A stretch of 35,949 nt of DNA from positions 1 to 35,949 of the forward strand of contig JAMFSN010000038.1 in assembly GCA_026225295.1 (NCBI GenBank). The letters run 5' to 3'. Below the pieces are notes generated by a model. It made no database searches. It was not told the origin of the DNA and saw only the letters and a program-made list of their open reading frames with translations. The stretch's first letter is position 1; each line of letters begins with the position of its first letter. The position numbers and the translations under genes are program-made. Positions 14,234 through 21,499 of the stretch are shown one piece after another. Origin of the DNA: Frankia alni (GTDB lineage Bacteria > Actinomycetota > Actinomycetes > Frankiales > Frankiaceae).

Positions 14234-16266
14234 GTCTGCCTTCCAAGCGACTGCTTGTCGGCCGCCCGATCCGGAGCGACCGGCTGGGGGACACCGAACT
14301 GCCCCGGTGGCTGGCGCTGCCGATCTTCTGCAGCGACCCGCTGTCGTCGGTGGCGTACGCGACCGAGGCCATCCTGGTCGCGCTGTCGGTCGGCGGCCTG
14401 GCGCTTTACCACACCGCGGCCTGGGTGGCGGCGGCCGTGGCGGTCCTGCTGATCGTGGTCGTGGCGTCCTACCGGCAGACGGTGTACGCGTACCCGAACG
14501 GCGGCGGTGCCTACGTCGTGGCCTCCGAGAATCTCGGGCGGACGGCCGGCCTGACCGCGGCCAGCGCCCTGCTCGTCGACTACGTGCTGACCGTGGCCGT
14601 GTCGATCTCGTCGGGGGTCAGCAACATCATTTCCGCGGCGAGCGGTCTGCAGGGCCACGCGCTGGCCCTGTCCCTGGGCTTTCTCGCGCTGTTGCTGCTG
14701 CTCAACCTGCGCGGGGTGCAGGAGGCGGGCCGGATCTTCGCGATCCCCACCTACGGCTTCATCGTCGGGATCTACGTGATGTTCGCGTGGGCGTCCTACA
14801 AGGGCGTCGTGGGGCAGCCGATGACCGCCCAGACCGCCGATCTGGGGATCAGGAAGACCAGCAGCACGGCCGGGGTGCTGGCCGTGCTGCTCATCCTGCG
14901 GGCGTTCGCCAACGGCTGCACTGCCCTGACCGGGGTGGAGGCGATCAGCAACGGGGTGCCGGCCTTCCGTCGCCCCCGCAGCCGCAACGCGGCCGGAACG
15001 TTGTCGATCATGGCATTCTTCGCCGTGACGATGTTCGTGGGCATCACGGTCCTCGCGCTGACGACCCATGTCCACATGGCGCAGAGCTCGTCGCAGTACA
15101 TCGGGCTGCCGGCCGGCGCGACCGTCCCGACCGCGATCTCGCAGGTCGGGGCGGCCGTTTTCGGCAAGACGTTCTGGTTCTACTGGAACACCGTGTTCAC
15201 CGCGGCGATCCTGGTGCTGGCCGCCAACACCGCCTTCAACGGGTTCCCGGCGCTCGCCTCGATCCTGGCCCGGGACCGGTTCCTGCCCCGGCAGCTGCAC
15301 AACCGGGGCGACCGGCTGGTGTTCAGCAACGGGGTCGTGCTGCTGACGCTGTCCGCCGCGCTGCTGCTCGTGGTGTTCGACGCGAACACCAACCAGCTCA
15401 TCCACCTGTACATCATCGGGGTGTTCGTCTCGTTCACCCTGAGCCAGGCCGGGATGGTCCGGCACTGGCAGCGCCGGTTGGCCCAGGAGAGCCGGCCGGC
15501 CGACGAACGGCGCCGGACCCGCCGCTCCCAGGCCATCAACCTGGTCGGCGCGAGCGTCACCGGCCTCGTCCTGGTGATCGTCCTGGTGACCAAGTTCCTG
15601 GAGGGCGCCTACATCGTCGTCATCGCCATGCCCCTGCTGTTCCTGATGATGCGGGGCATTCGCGCGCACTACGACCGCATCACCCGGGACCTGGCGGTGC
15701 CCGATACGATCAAGCTGGCGATGCCGGCCCGTAACCACGTCATCGTGCTGGTTTCCCGGCTGCACCAACCGACCGTCCGGGCTCTCAGTTACGCCCGGGC
15801 CCTGCGATCGGACGACCTGGAAGCGGTCACGGTCTCGGTCACCCCCGAGGAGGGAATCGCGCTGCGGGACGACTGGGACCGCCACGGCGTCGACGTCCCG
15901 CTGCGCGTGCTGGACTCGCCCTACCGGGACGTCACCCGGCCGGTCCTCGACTACGTCCGCAGCGTGCGGCGGGAGAACCCGCGCACGATCGTCACCGTGG
16001 TCATCCCCGAGTACGTGGTCGGGAAATGGTGGCAGCAGCTCCTGCACAACCAGAGCGCGCTGCGGATCAAGGGTCGGCTCCTGTTCACGCCCGGGGTGGC
16101 GGTGACCAGCATCGCCTGGCAGCTCGACGGGACCGCCGAGACCGGCCCGCTCGGCCCGGGCCGCCCCGGCGACAGTTCGGCGGGCGGCGGCACGGCGGAC
16201 GGCGCGGCGGGCGGGGCCGATCATGGACCCGCGGTCGCGGTCACCGCGCCGGAGCGGACGCGGTGA
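14230..16266 (+). CDS. KimA-like K+ transporter, second paralogue
   Basis: 678-residue tandem paralogue of the preceding gene, with the same architecture: KUP-type membrane domain to about residue 460, cytosolic C-terminal domain, then a Gly/Ala-rich tail. SDPLSSVAYATE places Asp and Tyr at 36 and 43, and LLVDYVLTVAVS places D117, Y118, T121 and S125 at exactly the numbers I recall for B. subtilis KimA. ALTGVEAISN and LHNQSALRIKGRLLF are shared with the first copy. Loops and tails differ, so this is an old duplication rather than a recent copy. GTG 14230 overlaps the upstream TGA by 4 bases, and its own stop overlaps the methyltransferase start in the same way, so all three are translationally coupled. 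Transport of K+ is inferred from homology and from the adjacent ceoBC. Confidence 0.82.
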   Translation: MSLPSKRLLVGRPIRSDRLGDTELPRWLALPIFCSDPLSSVAYATEAILVALSVGGLALYHTAAWVAAAVAVLLIVVVASYRQTVYAYPNGGGAYVVASENLGRTAGLTAASALLVDYVLTVAVSISSGVSNIISAASGLQGHALALSLGFLALLLLLNLRGVQEAGRIFAIPTYGFIVGIYVMFAWASYKGVVGQPMTAQTADLGIRKTSSTAGVLAVLLILRAFANGCTALTGVEAISNGVPAFRRPRSRNAAGTLSIMAFFAVTMFVGITVLALTTHVHMAQSSSQYIGLPAGATVPTAISQVGAAVFGKTFWFYWNTVFTAAILVLAANTAFNGFPALASILARDRFLPRQLHNRGDRLVFSNGVVLLTLSAALLLVVFDANTNQLIHLYIIGVFVSFTLSQAGMVRHWQRRLAQESRPADERRRTRRSQAINLVGASVTGLVLVIVLVTKFLEGAYIVVIAMPLLFLMMRGIRAHYDRITRDLAVPDTIKLAMPARNHVIVLVSRLHQPTVRALSYARALRSDDLEAVTVSVTPEEGIALRDDWDRHGVDVPLRVLDSPYRDVTRPVLDYVRSVRRENPRTIVTVVIPEYVVGKWWQQLLHNQSALRIKGRLLFTPGVAVTSIAWQLDGTAETGPLGPGRPGDSSAGGGTADGAAGGADHGPAVAVTAPERTR

Positions 16267-17645
16267 CCGACCGTCCGAGCGGCGGGCTGACCCGGTCCGA
16301 CCCGTTCCCGGAGTCCGGGTTCTCCCCGGATCCCGAGGCTGACCGGATGTCCGGGGGGCCCTCCCCGGCGCGACCGGACGCGCTGGTCGAGCTGGAGCTG
16401 GGGGCGGTGGCCAACGGCGGCGTCTGCGTGGCCCGGCTGGACGGGCGGGTGGTGTTCGTCCGCCACGGGCTGCCGGGGGAGCGGGTCCGGGTCCGGCTGA
16501 CCGACGATCGCCAGGCCCGCTACTGGCGGGGCGACGCGGTCGAGATCCTGCGCCCGTCGCCCGACCGGGTCGAACCGCCCTGCCCGCACGCCGGGCCCGG
16601 GGCCTGCGGCGGGTGCGACTGGCAGCACGCGTCGTTGCCGGCCCAGCGCCGGTTCAAGGCCGCGGTGGTGGCCGAGCAGCTGCGCCGGTTGGCCGGTATC
16701 GATCACCCCGTCGAAGTCCTGGAACTGCCGGGAGCGCCGGACGGCCTGGGCTGGCGGACCCGGGTGCGTTTCGCGGTGGACCCGGAGGGGACGGTCGGTC
16801 TTCGTCGGCACCGGTCGCACGAGGTGATGCCGGTGCCGGGTTGTCGGATCGCGCATCCGCTGGTCCTGGCGACCGGAGCCGACCGTGACGACCAGCCGGG
16901 CGCGGCCTCGGTCGAGGTGGTGACGAGTCCGGAGACCGGCGACACCGTTGTCACGGTGACCCCGTCCGGGCCACCGGCCGGTGGGTCGCGGCCGTCCGGC
17001 GGCCCAGCCACCGGCGCGGCCGCCGGACAGGTCGCCGGTGACGCCGCCGGCCCGGTTCCCGCGCCGAAGATTGTCACCCGGCGGTCCGGCGGCCGATCGT
17101 TCCCGCTCGAACCCGAGGTGTTCTGGCAGGTCCATCCGGCGGCCGTGGACATCCTGGTCGGCGAGGTCCTGGCCGCGCTGCGCCCGGCGGCCGGGGAGAC
17201 CGCGTTCGACCTGTACGGCGGGGCCGGGCCGTTCGCCGCGGCGTTGGCCGGCGCGGTCGGTCCGACCGGACAGGTGGTGCTGGTCGAATCGGATGAGGCC
17301 GCCGTACGGGCCGCGGCCCGGTCGTTGGGCGACCAGCCGTGGGTGTCGATCCGGGGCGTGCGGGTCACCGCGCCGGTGATCGACAACCTGCTGCCCCGGG
17401 GACAGCGGCCGGACGTGGTCGTCCTCGATCCGCCCCGGGCCGGCGCCGGCGCCCACGTGATGCGGGCCGTGCTCGCCGGAAGGCCCCGGGCGGTCGCCTA
17501 CGTCGCGTGCGACCCGGCCTCGTTGGCCCGCGATCTGGCCGTCGCGGCGCCGGCCGGCTACGGCCTCGCGTCCCTGCGCGGATTCGATCTGTTCCCGATG
17601 ACGCAACACGTCGAGTGCGTCGCGGTACTGACCCCCGACCCGTGA
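16263..17645 (+). CDS. TRAM-domain RNA (uracil-5-)-methyltransferase family protein
   Basis: 460-residue SAM-dependent RNA methyltransferase of the TrmA/RlmD family (Rv2689c equivalent). A TRAM RNA-binding domain spans about residues 38-97. The [4Fe-4S] cysteines are C107, C115, C118 (CX7CX2C) and C194 in VPGCR. The catalytic domain shows FDLYGGAGPFA (SAM), VVLDPPRAGAG and VAYVACDPASLARDL with the nucleophilic Cys, and the final general-base Glu in HVECV. It should make m5U in rRNA or tRNA; the target is not decidable. About 35 Gly/Pro/Ala residues are inserted near 238-272 between the two halves. GTG 16263 overlaps the transporter stop by 4 bases; ATG 16347 is an alternative. Confidence 0.9.
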   Translation: MTDRPSGGLTRSDPFPESGFSPDPEADRMSGGPSPARPDALVELELGAVANGGVCVARLDGRVVFVRHGLPGERVRVRLTDDRQARYWRGDAVEILRPSPDRVEPPCPHAGPGACGGCDWQHASLPAQRRFKAAVVAEQLRRLAGIDHPVEVLELPGAPDGLGWRTRVRFAVDPEGTVGLRRHRSHEVMPVPGCRIAHPLVLATGADRDDQPGAASVEVVTSPETGDTVVTVTPSGPPAGGSRPSGGPATGAAAGQVAGDAAGPVPAPKIVTRRSGGRSFPLEPEVFWQVHPAAVDILVGEVLAALRPAAGETAFDLYGGAGPFAAALAGAVGPTGQVVLVESDEAAVRAAARSLGDQPWVSIRGVRVTAPVIDNLLPRGQRPDVVVLDPPRAGAGAHVMRAVLAGRPRAVAYVACDPASLARDLAVAAPAGYGLASLRGFDLFPMTQHVECVAVLTPDP

Positions 17646-17661
17646 CCCGGGGTCGTCGGAA

Positions 17662-17679
17662 CCCCTGAGACACCAGGGG
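17662..17679 (+). terminator. Hairpin after the methyltransferase gene
   Basis: CCCCTG and CAGGGG form a perfect 6-bp stem around AGACAC, 17 bp past the stop codon. There is no U-tract. A weak terminator is possible; it ends one base before the CRP-like site. Confidence 0.4.
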
Positions 17680-17680
17680 C

Positions 17681-17696
17681 GGTGATCGGCATCACA
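17681..17696. promoter_or_regulatory. CRP/GlxR-like binding site upstream of the ROK gene
   Basis: GGTGA-TCGGCA-TCACA matches the CRP/GlxR consensus TGTGA-N6-TCACA at 9 of 10 fixed positions. A poor -10-like AAAAAT at 17736-17741 sits 7 bases before GTG 17749. If transcription starts there, the site is centred near -60, the classical activating position. cAMP-dependent control of the sugar operon is inferred. Confidence 0.5.
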
Positions 17697-17814
17697 GGCC
17701 GTCGGGGTGGCCGCGGACGGCCCGTCGTCGACTGAAAAAATCGGCTCCGTGACCTCTGAGCTGACGACCCGCTCCCTTGACGCCGAGGGACCGCGCGCCA
17801 CAGGCTCTGCGTTC

Positions 17815-18972
17815 ATGAAACGAACGACGCCCGGATCCCAGGCTTCACTGCGTGAATCCAATGGGCGTCGGGTGCTCGAGGCGTTGCGGCTGTTCGGCAG
17901 CCTGACCCAGGCCGAGATCGCGCGGCGCACGGGGCTGTCCCCGGCAACGGTTTCCAACATCGTCGGGCAACTGCGGGAGGCCGGCACGGTCGAGGTCTCG
18001 CCGACCTCGGCCGGTGGCCGGCGGGCGGTCAGCGTCGCGATCAGTCAGCGGGCCGGGCTGGTCCTGGGGCTGGACTTCGGGCACAGCCACCTGCGGGTCG
18101 CGCTCGGCGACCTGAGCCACCAGGTGATCGCCGAAGACAAGATCAACATCGATGTCGACCACCGGGCCGAGGAAGGCATGGTGGCCGCGGCGCGGCTCGT
18201 CGACGGCGTGCTCGCCCGGGCCGGCGTCGACCGCGCCGAGGTGATCGGGGTCGGCATGGGGCTGCCCGGACCGATCGACGCGACGAGCGGGGCCGTCGGC
18301 TCGTCGGCGATCCTGCCCGGTTGGGTGGGGGTGCCGGCGGCGGCGGCGATGGCCGAGCGGTTGGGCCTGCCGGTCCGGGTCGACAACGACGCGAACCTGG
18401 GCGCGCTGGCCGAGCTCACCTGGGGCGCGGGCCGGGGGGTCAGCGACCTGGCCTACATCAAGGCGGCGACCGGGATCGGTGGTGCGCTGGTCATCGACGG
18501 GCGGCTCCACCAGGGGCGCAGCGGTACCGCGGGCGAGATCGGGCACACCACGCTGGATGAGACCGGCCCGGTCTGCCGGTGCGGCAACCGCGGCTGCCTG
18601 GAGACCTTTGTCGGGGCTCCGGTGCTGTTGCGCCTGCTGCGCGCGAGCTACGGTCCGGAGCTGACGGTGCCCGAAATGCTGGCCAGCGCGGCCCGCGGGG
18701 ATATCGGCTGCCAGCGGGTCATCGCCGACGCCGGCCGGGCCATCGGGGTGGCCGTCGCGAACCTGTGCAACCTGCTCAACCCGGGTCGGGTGGTCGTCGG
18801 CGGGGAACTGGCCGCGGCCGGCGACGTGCTGCTCGACCCGCTGCGGGAGGTCGTCGGCCGGTTCGCGATCCCGGCCGCCGTACCCGAGATCGTCGGGGGC
18901 ATCCTGGGCGAGCGGGCCGAGGTGCTCGGCGCTCTGGCGCTCGTCCTGCGGGAGACCGACGCCGTTCTCTGA
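17815..18972 (+). CDS. ROK-family transcriptional regulator (XylR/NagC-type)
   Basis: 385-residue regulator: a winged helix at about residues 14-62 (RVLEALRLFGSLTQAEIARRTGLSPATVSNIV) fused to a ROK sugar-kinase fold. The ROK zinc site is complete: H244 and C254-x-C256...C261 in CRCGNRGCLETF. NDAN at 191-194 keeps the catalytic-position Asp, but the phosphate loop reads LDFGHSH in place of DxGGT, so it is probably a sensor rather than a kinase. It sits 318 bp upstream of xylFGH on the same strand and most likely represses that operon until it binds its sugar. ATG 17815 begins the family's usual TPGSQASLRE opening; GTG 17749 (407 residues) and GTG 17707 are in-frame alternatives. Confidence 0.88.
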   Translation: MKRTTPGSQASLRESNGRRVLEALRLFGSLTQAEIARRTGLSPATVSNIVGQLREAGTVEVSPTSAGGRRAVSVAISQRAGLVLGLDFGHSHLRVALGDLSHQVIAEDKINIDVDHRAEEGMVAAARLVDGVLARAGVDRAEVIGVGMGLPGPIDATSGAVGSSAILPGWVGVPAAAAMAERLGLPVRVDNDANLGALAELTWGAGRGVSDLAYIKAATGIGGALVIDGRLHQGRSGTAGEIGHTTLDETGPVCRCGNRGCLETFVGAPVLLRLLRASYGPELTVPEMLASAARGDIGCQRVIADAGRAIGVAVANLCNLLNPGRVVVGGELAAAGDVLLDPLREVVGRFAIPAAVPEIVGGILGERAEVLGALALVLRETDAVL

Positions 18973-19144
18973 CCTCGTCCGGAACGGGTTCCGCCCGGCC
19001 CCCGGTCCGGCCGCGCCCGGGACGCGCGCCGCACCGGTGGCCCGCCCCGTTCCCGGCCGTCGCGTTCCCGGCCGTCGTGTCCCGCCTGCCGACCCTCCGT
19101 GTTCACCCGGTGACGTCAAGCGCGCTCCTCGTCGTTCGAACATG

Positions 19145-19185
19145 AAGACATAGTTCGTTATAGACGCTTTATACGTTCAAGTCTT
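19145..19185. promoter_or_regulatory. Candidate ROK operator upstream of xylF
   Basis: AAGAC (19145-19149) and GTCTT (19181-19185) are inverted around 19165. Nested within them, CGTTATAGACGCTTTATACG (19156-19175) has CGT/ACG ends and a CG centre at 19165.5. The two symmetries share essentially one centre. The site abuts the -35-like TTGACG, so a bound ROK protein could block polymerase. Confidence 0.45.
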
Positions 19186-19213
19186 GACGACAAACCCGGT
19201 GATTCAGCACACT
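19184..19213 (+). promoter_or_regulatory. Candidate xylF promoter
   Basis: TTGACG (19184-19189) is a good -35. With an 18-bp spacer the -10 position reads CACACT (19208-19213), matching only the A and last T of TANNNT. This would give a leader of about 70 nt before GTG 19291. Confidence 0.4.
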
Positions 19214-19290
19214 CGCTTCCAGTCCGCCGGCCCCGTTCGCGTGGTGATCGACCACCGGTCCGGCGATGTGAGCTCGTCAGGGAGGCTTTT

Positions 19291-20427
19291 GTGGCACGCA
19301 GGCGTCGGCGAATGTTGGCTACCGGTTCGGTACTGGCGGCACTCACTTTGAGTGTTGCCGCGTGTACTTCCAGCAATTCCAGCTCGGGCTCGTCGGGCTC
19401 GTCGGGCTCGTCCGGTTCGGCGGGGGCGACCGCGGCCAGCGCGGTGAGCGGATCGATCGGTCTGCTGTTACCCGAGACCAAGACCACCCGCTACGAGGCC
19501 GCCGACAAGCCGTACTTCGAGGCGAAGTTCAAGGCGCTGTGCCCGGACTGCAAGATCCTCTACTCGAATGCCGACCAGAACTCAGCGACCCAGCAGAGCC
19601 AGGCCGAGCAGGCGATGACCAACGGCGCCAAGGTCCTCGTCCTGGACCCGGTCGACGGCAAGGCGGCGGCGGTCATCGCCCGCGACGCCGCGTCCAAGGG
19701 CGTCAAGGTCGTCTCCTACGACCGCCTGATCAGCGGAGCCAAGGTCGACGCCTACATCTCGTTCGACAACGAGAAGGTCGGTCAGCTCCAGGGCCAGGCG
19801 CTGCTCGACAAGCTGGGCGCGAAAGCGAAGACCGGCCAGGTCATCATGATCAACGGATCGGCTGACGACAACAATGCGCTGCTGTTCAAGAAGGGTGCAC
19901 TGAGCGTCCTGACTGGCAAGGTCAACATCGGATATCAGACCTTCACGCCGGACTGGGCGCCGGACACGGCCGGCACGGAAATGGACCAGGCGATCACCAA
20001 GGTTGGTAAGAACAACGTTGCGGCCGCGTATTCCGCGAACGACGGAATGGCCGCCGCGATCGTCGCCTCGTTGAAGCGGGCCGGCGTGACCCCGTTGCCC
20101 CCCGTCACCGGGCAGGACGCTCAGGTTGACGCCGTCCAGCGCATTCTCACCGGCGAGCAGTTCATGTCGGTGTACAAGGCGATCAAGCCGGAGGCCGAGC
20201 AGGCCGCGCAACTCGCGTTCGCGTTGCTGCAGGGCAAGTCGATCACCGGCATTGCCACGGCGACCACCGACAATGGCGCCGGTCAGGTCCCGTCCGTGCT
20301 GCTCACGCCAGTCGAACTGACAAAGTCGAACATCCAGAGCACCGTCATCAAGGACGGATTCCTGACCGTCGCGGACATCTGCACGAGTGCCTACAAGTCC
20401 GCGTGCACCGCGGCCGGGATCCACTGA
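19291..20427 (+). CDS. xylF: D-xylose-type ABC transporter substrate-binding lipoprotein
   Basis: 378-residue periplasmic-binding-protein type 1 (LacI-like fold) lipoprotein. The N-terminus has basic MARRRRR, a hydrophobic stretch, and lipobox SVAAC with Cys25 as the lipidated residue. A Ser/Gly linker (residues 26-43) follows, encoded partly by a 9-bp tandem repeat. The mature domain begins GSIGLLLPETKTTRYEAADKPYFEAKFKALCPDCKILYSNADQN, the usual opening of XylF-type proteins, and AYSANDGMAAAIV and VTGQDAQVDAVQRI are hinge/sugar-site motifs. Xylose is the best guess; other pentoses or hexoses are possible. GTG 19291 has GGGAGG five bases upstream. It is the first gene of xylFGH and the one expected at the highest protein level. 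Confidence 0.9.
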   Translation: MARRRRRMLATGSVLAALTLSVAACTSSNSSSGSSGSSGSSGSAGATAASAVSGSIGLLLPETKTTRYEAADKPYFEAKFKALCPDCKILYSNADQNSATQQSQAEQAMTNGAKVLVLDPVDGKAAAVIARDAASKGVKVVSYDRLISGAKVDAYISFDNEKVGQLQGQALLDKLGAKAKTGQVIMINGSADDNNALLFKKGALSVLTGKVNIGYQTFTPDWAPDTAGTEMDQAITKVGKNNVAAAYSANDGMAAAIVASLKRAGVTPLPPVTGQDAQVDAVQRILTGEQFMSVYKAIKPEAEQAAQLAFALLQGKSITGIATATTDNGAGQVPSVLLTPVELTKSNIQSTVIKDGFLTVADICTSAYKSACTAAGIH

Positions 20428-20447
20428 CCCGAATTCCACCTTCCCAC

Positions 20448-20495
20448 GCCGGGGCGTTTCCGGTCGGCCGTCCGGTCGACCGGAGACGCCCCGGC
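20448..20495 (+). terminator. 18-bp intra-operon hairpin between xylF and xylG
   Basis: The arms 20448-20465 (GCCGGGGCGTTTCCGGTC) and 20478-20495 pair over all 18 positions with a single G-U wobble; the loop is 12 bases. It lies 20 bp past the xylF stop and 29 bp before the xylG start, with no U-tract. Such structures after binding-protein genes usually protect the upstream mRNA from 3' decay or partially terminate, giving more binding protein than transporter. That role is inferred. Confidence 0.7.
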
Positions 20496-20524
20496 TCGGA
20501 CACTTCACCAATTCGGGAGCTGGG

Positions 20525-21499
20525 ATGACGGAGCCCGTTCTTTCCCTTCGGAACATCAGCAAGCGGTTCGGCGCTGTCCAGGCCCTGAGCGGGGTCGACC
20601 TGGACGTGCCGGCCGGCGAGGTGCTGGCCCTGGTCGGCGATAACGGCGCCGGGAAATCGACGCTGGTGAAAACCATTTCGGGGGTCGGGCCACCGAGCGG
20701 CGGACACATTCGCTTCGACGGCCGCGAGGTTCACATCGGCCGGCCCCAGGATGCGGTCGCCCTCGGTATCGCCACCGTGTATCAGGACCTCTCGCTGTGC
20801 GACAACCTGGACGTCGTCAACAACCTGTTCCTCGGCCGGGAGCCGCGTCCGGCCTGGGGACGGGCGCTGCACGTCCTGGACGAGATCGAGATGGAGCGGC
20901 GCAGCGTCGAGCTGCTTTCGACGCTGTCGGTGCGGATCCCGAGCGTCCGGATCCCGGTCGCGTCGTTGTCCGGCGGACAGCGCCAGTCCGTCGCGATCGC
21001 CCGGTCCCTGCTCGGCGATCCGAAGGTGGTCATCCTCGACGAGCCGACCGCCGCCCTCGGAGTCGCCCAGACCGCCCAGGTCCTCGACCTGATCGTTCGG
21101 TTGAAGGAGCGCGGACTGGCGGTGCTGGTCATCAGCCACAACCTGGCCGATGTCTTTGCCGTGTGCGACCGGGTCGTCGTCCTGCGGCTGGGTCGCAACT
21201 CGGGAAGCTTCGACGTCGCGGCGGCCAGCCAGGAGGAGGTGGTCGCGGCGATCACCGGCGCGGACACGGTCCTGTCCGGCGCCGGCCGAGCCGGCCGGCG
21301 GGCGGGGCTGCCGGCCACGGCCGGCGAGATCGGCGAGGCCGGACTGCCGGGCGGGTCGGGCGGGGCCGCTGACGCGGGCGATCGGGGCCACCAGCCGGAG
21401 CGCGAACCGGACCCCAGCCGGGCCGCCGGTCCGCCGGACGCCCCGGGATCTGAGGGTCCGGGATCTGAGGGTCCGAGCCCTAAGGAGACGTCGCTGTGA
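20525..21499 (+). CDS. xylG: Sugar ABC transporter ATP-binding protein, single-domain XylG type
   Basis: 324-residue ATPase energising the XylFH importer at the inner membrane face. One nucleotide-binding domain only: Walker A GDNGAGKST (38-46), Q-loop Q87, signature LSGGQR (148-153), Walker B VVILDE with Glu173, and switch His204 in VISHN. Classical XylG/AraG/MglA are about 500 residues with two domains, so here two copies of this protein should form the dimer. After about residue 250 there is a roughly 70-residue Gly/Pro/Glu-rich tail with a perfect 15-bp tandem duplication (21445-21459, 21460-21474). ATG 20525 follows GGGAGCTGGG. The stop overlaps the xylH start (GTGA). Confidence 0.9.
   Translation: MTEPVLSLRNISKRFGAVQALSGVDLDVPAGEVLALVGDNGAGKSTLVKTISGVGPPSGGHIRFDGREVHIGRPQDAVALGIATVYQDLSLCDNLDVVNNLFLGREPRPAWGRALHVLDEIEMERRSVELLSTLSVRIPSVRIPVASLSGGQRQSVAIARSLLGDPKVVILDEPTAALGVAQTAQVLDLIVRLKERGLAVLVISHNLADVFAVCDRVVVLRLGRNSGSFDVAAASQEEVVAAITGADTVLSGAGRAGRRAGLPATAGEIGEAGLPGGSGGAADAGDRGHQPEREPDPSRAAGPPDAPGSEGPGSEGPSPKETSL

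Larger units (their letters stand above)
18973..19290 (+). promoter_or_regulatory. Control region between the ROK gene and xylF
   Basis: No gene is seen. A short palindrome CGGAAC-GG-GTTCCG (18980-18993) follows the ROK stop and may be a weak terminator. CGTTCCCGGCCGTCG is duplicated in tandem at 19048-19077. From about 19130 to 19200 the base composition drops sharply to A/T-rich, and this part carries GTTCGAAC (19134-19141), the quasi-palindrome centred at 19165 and a TTGACG box. GTGGT-N5-ACCAC at 19241-19255 is a further small palindrome 36 bp before the xylF start. Confidence 0.6.

Noticed and set aside
13855-16224. Long minus-strand frames opposite the two KimA-like genes
   Set aside because: Same shadow composition; the plus-strand frames have full-length family similarity and coupled starts.
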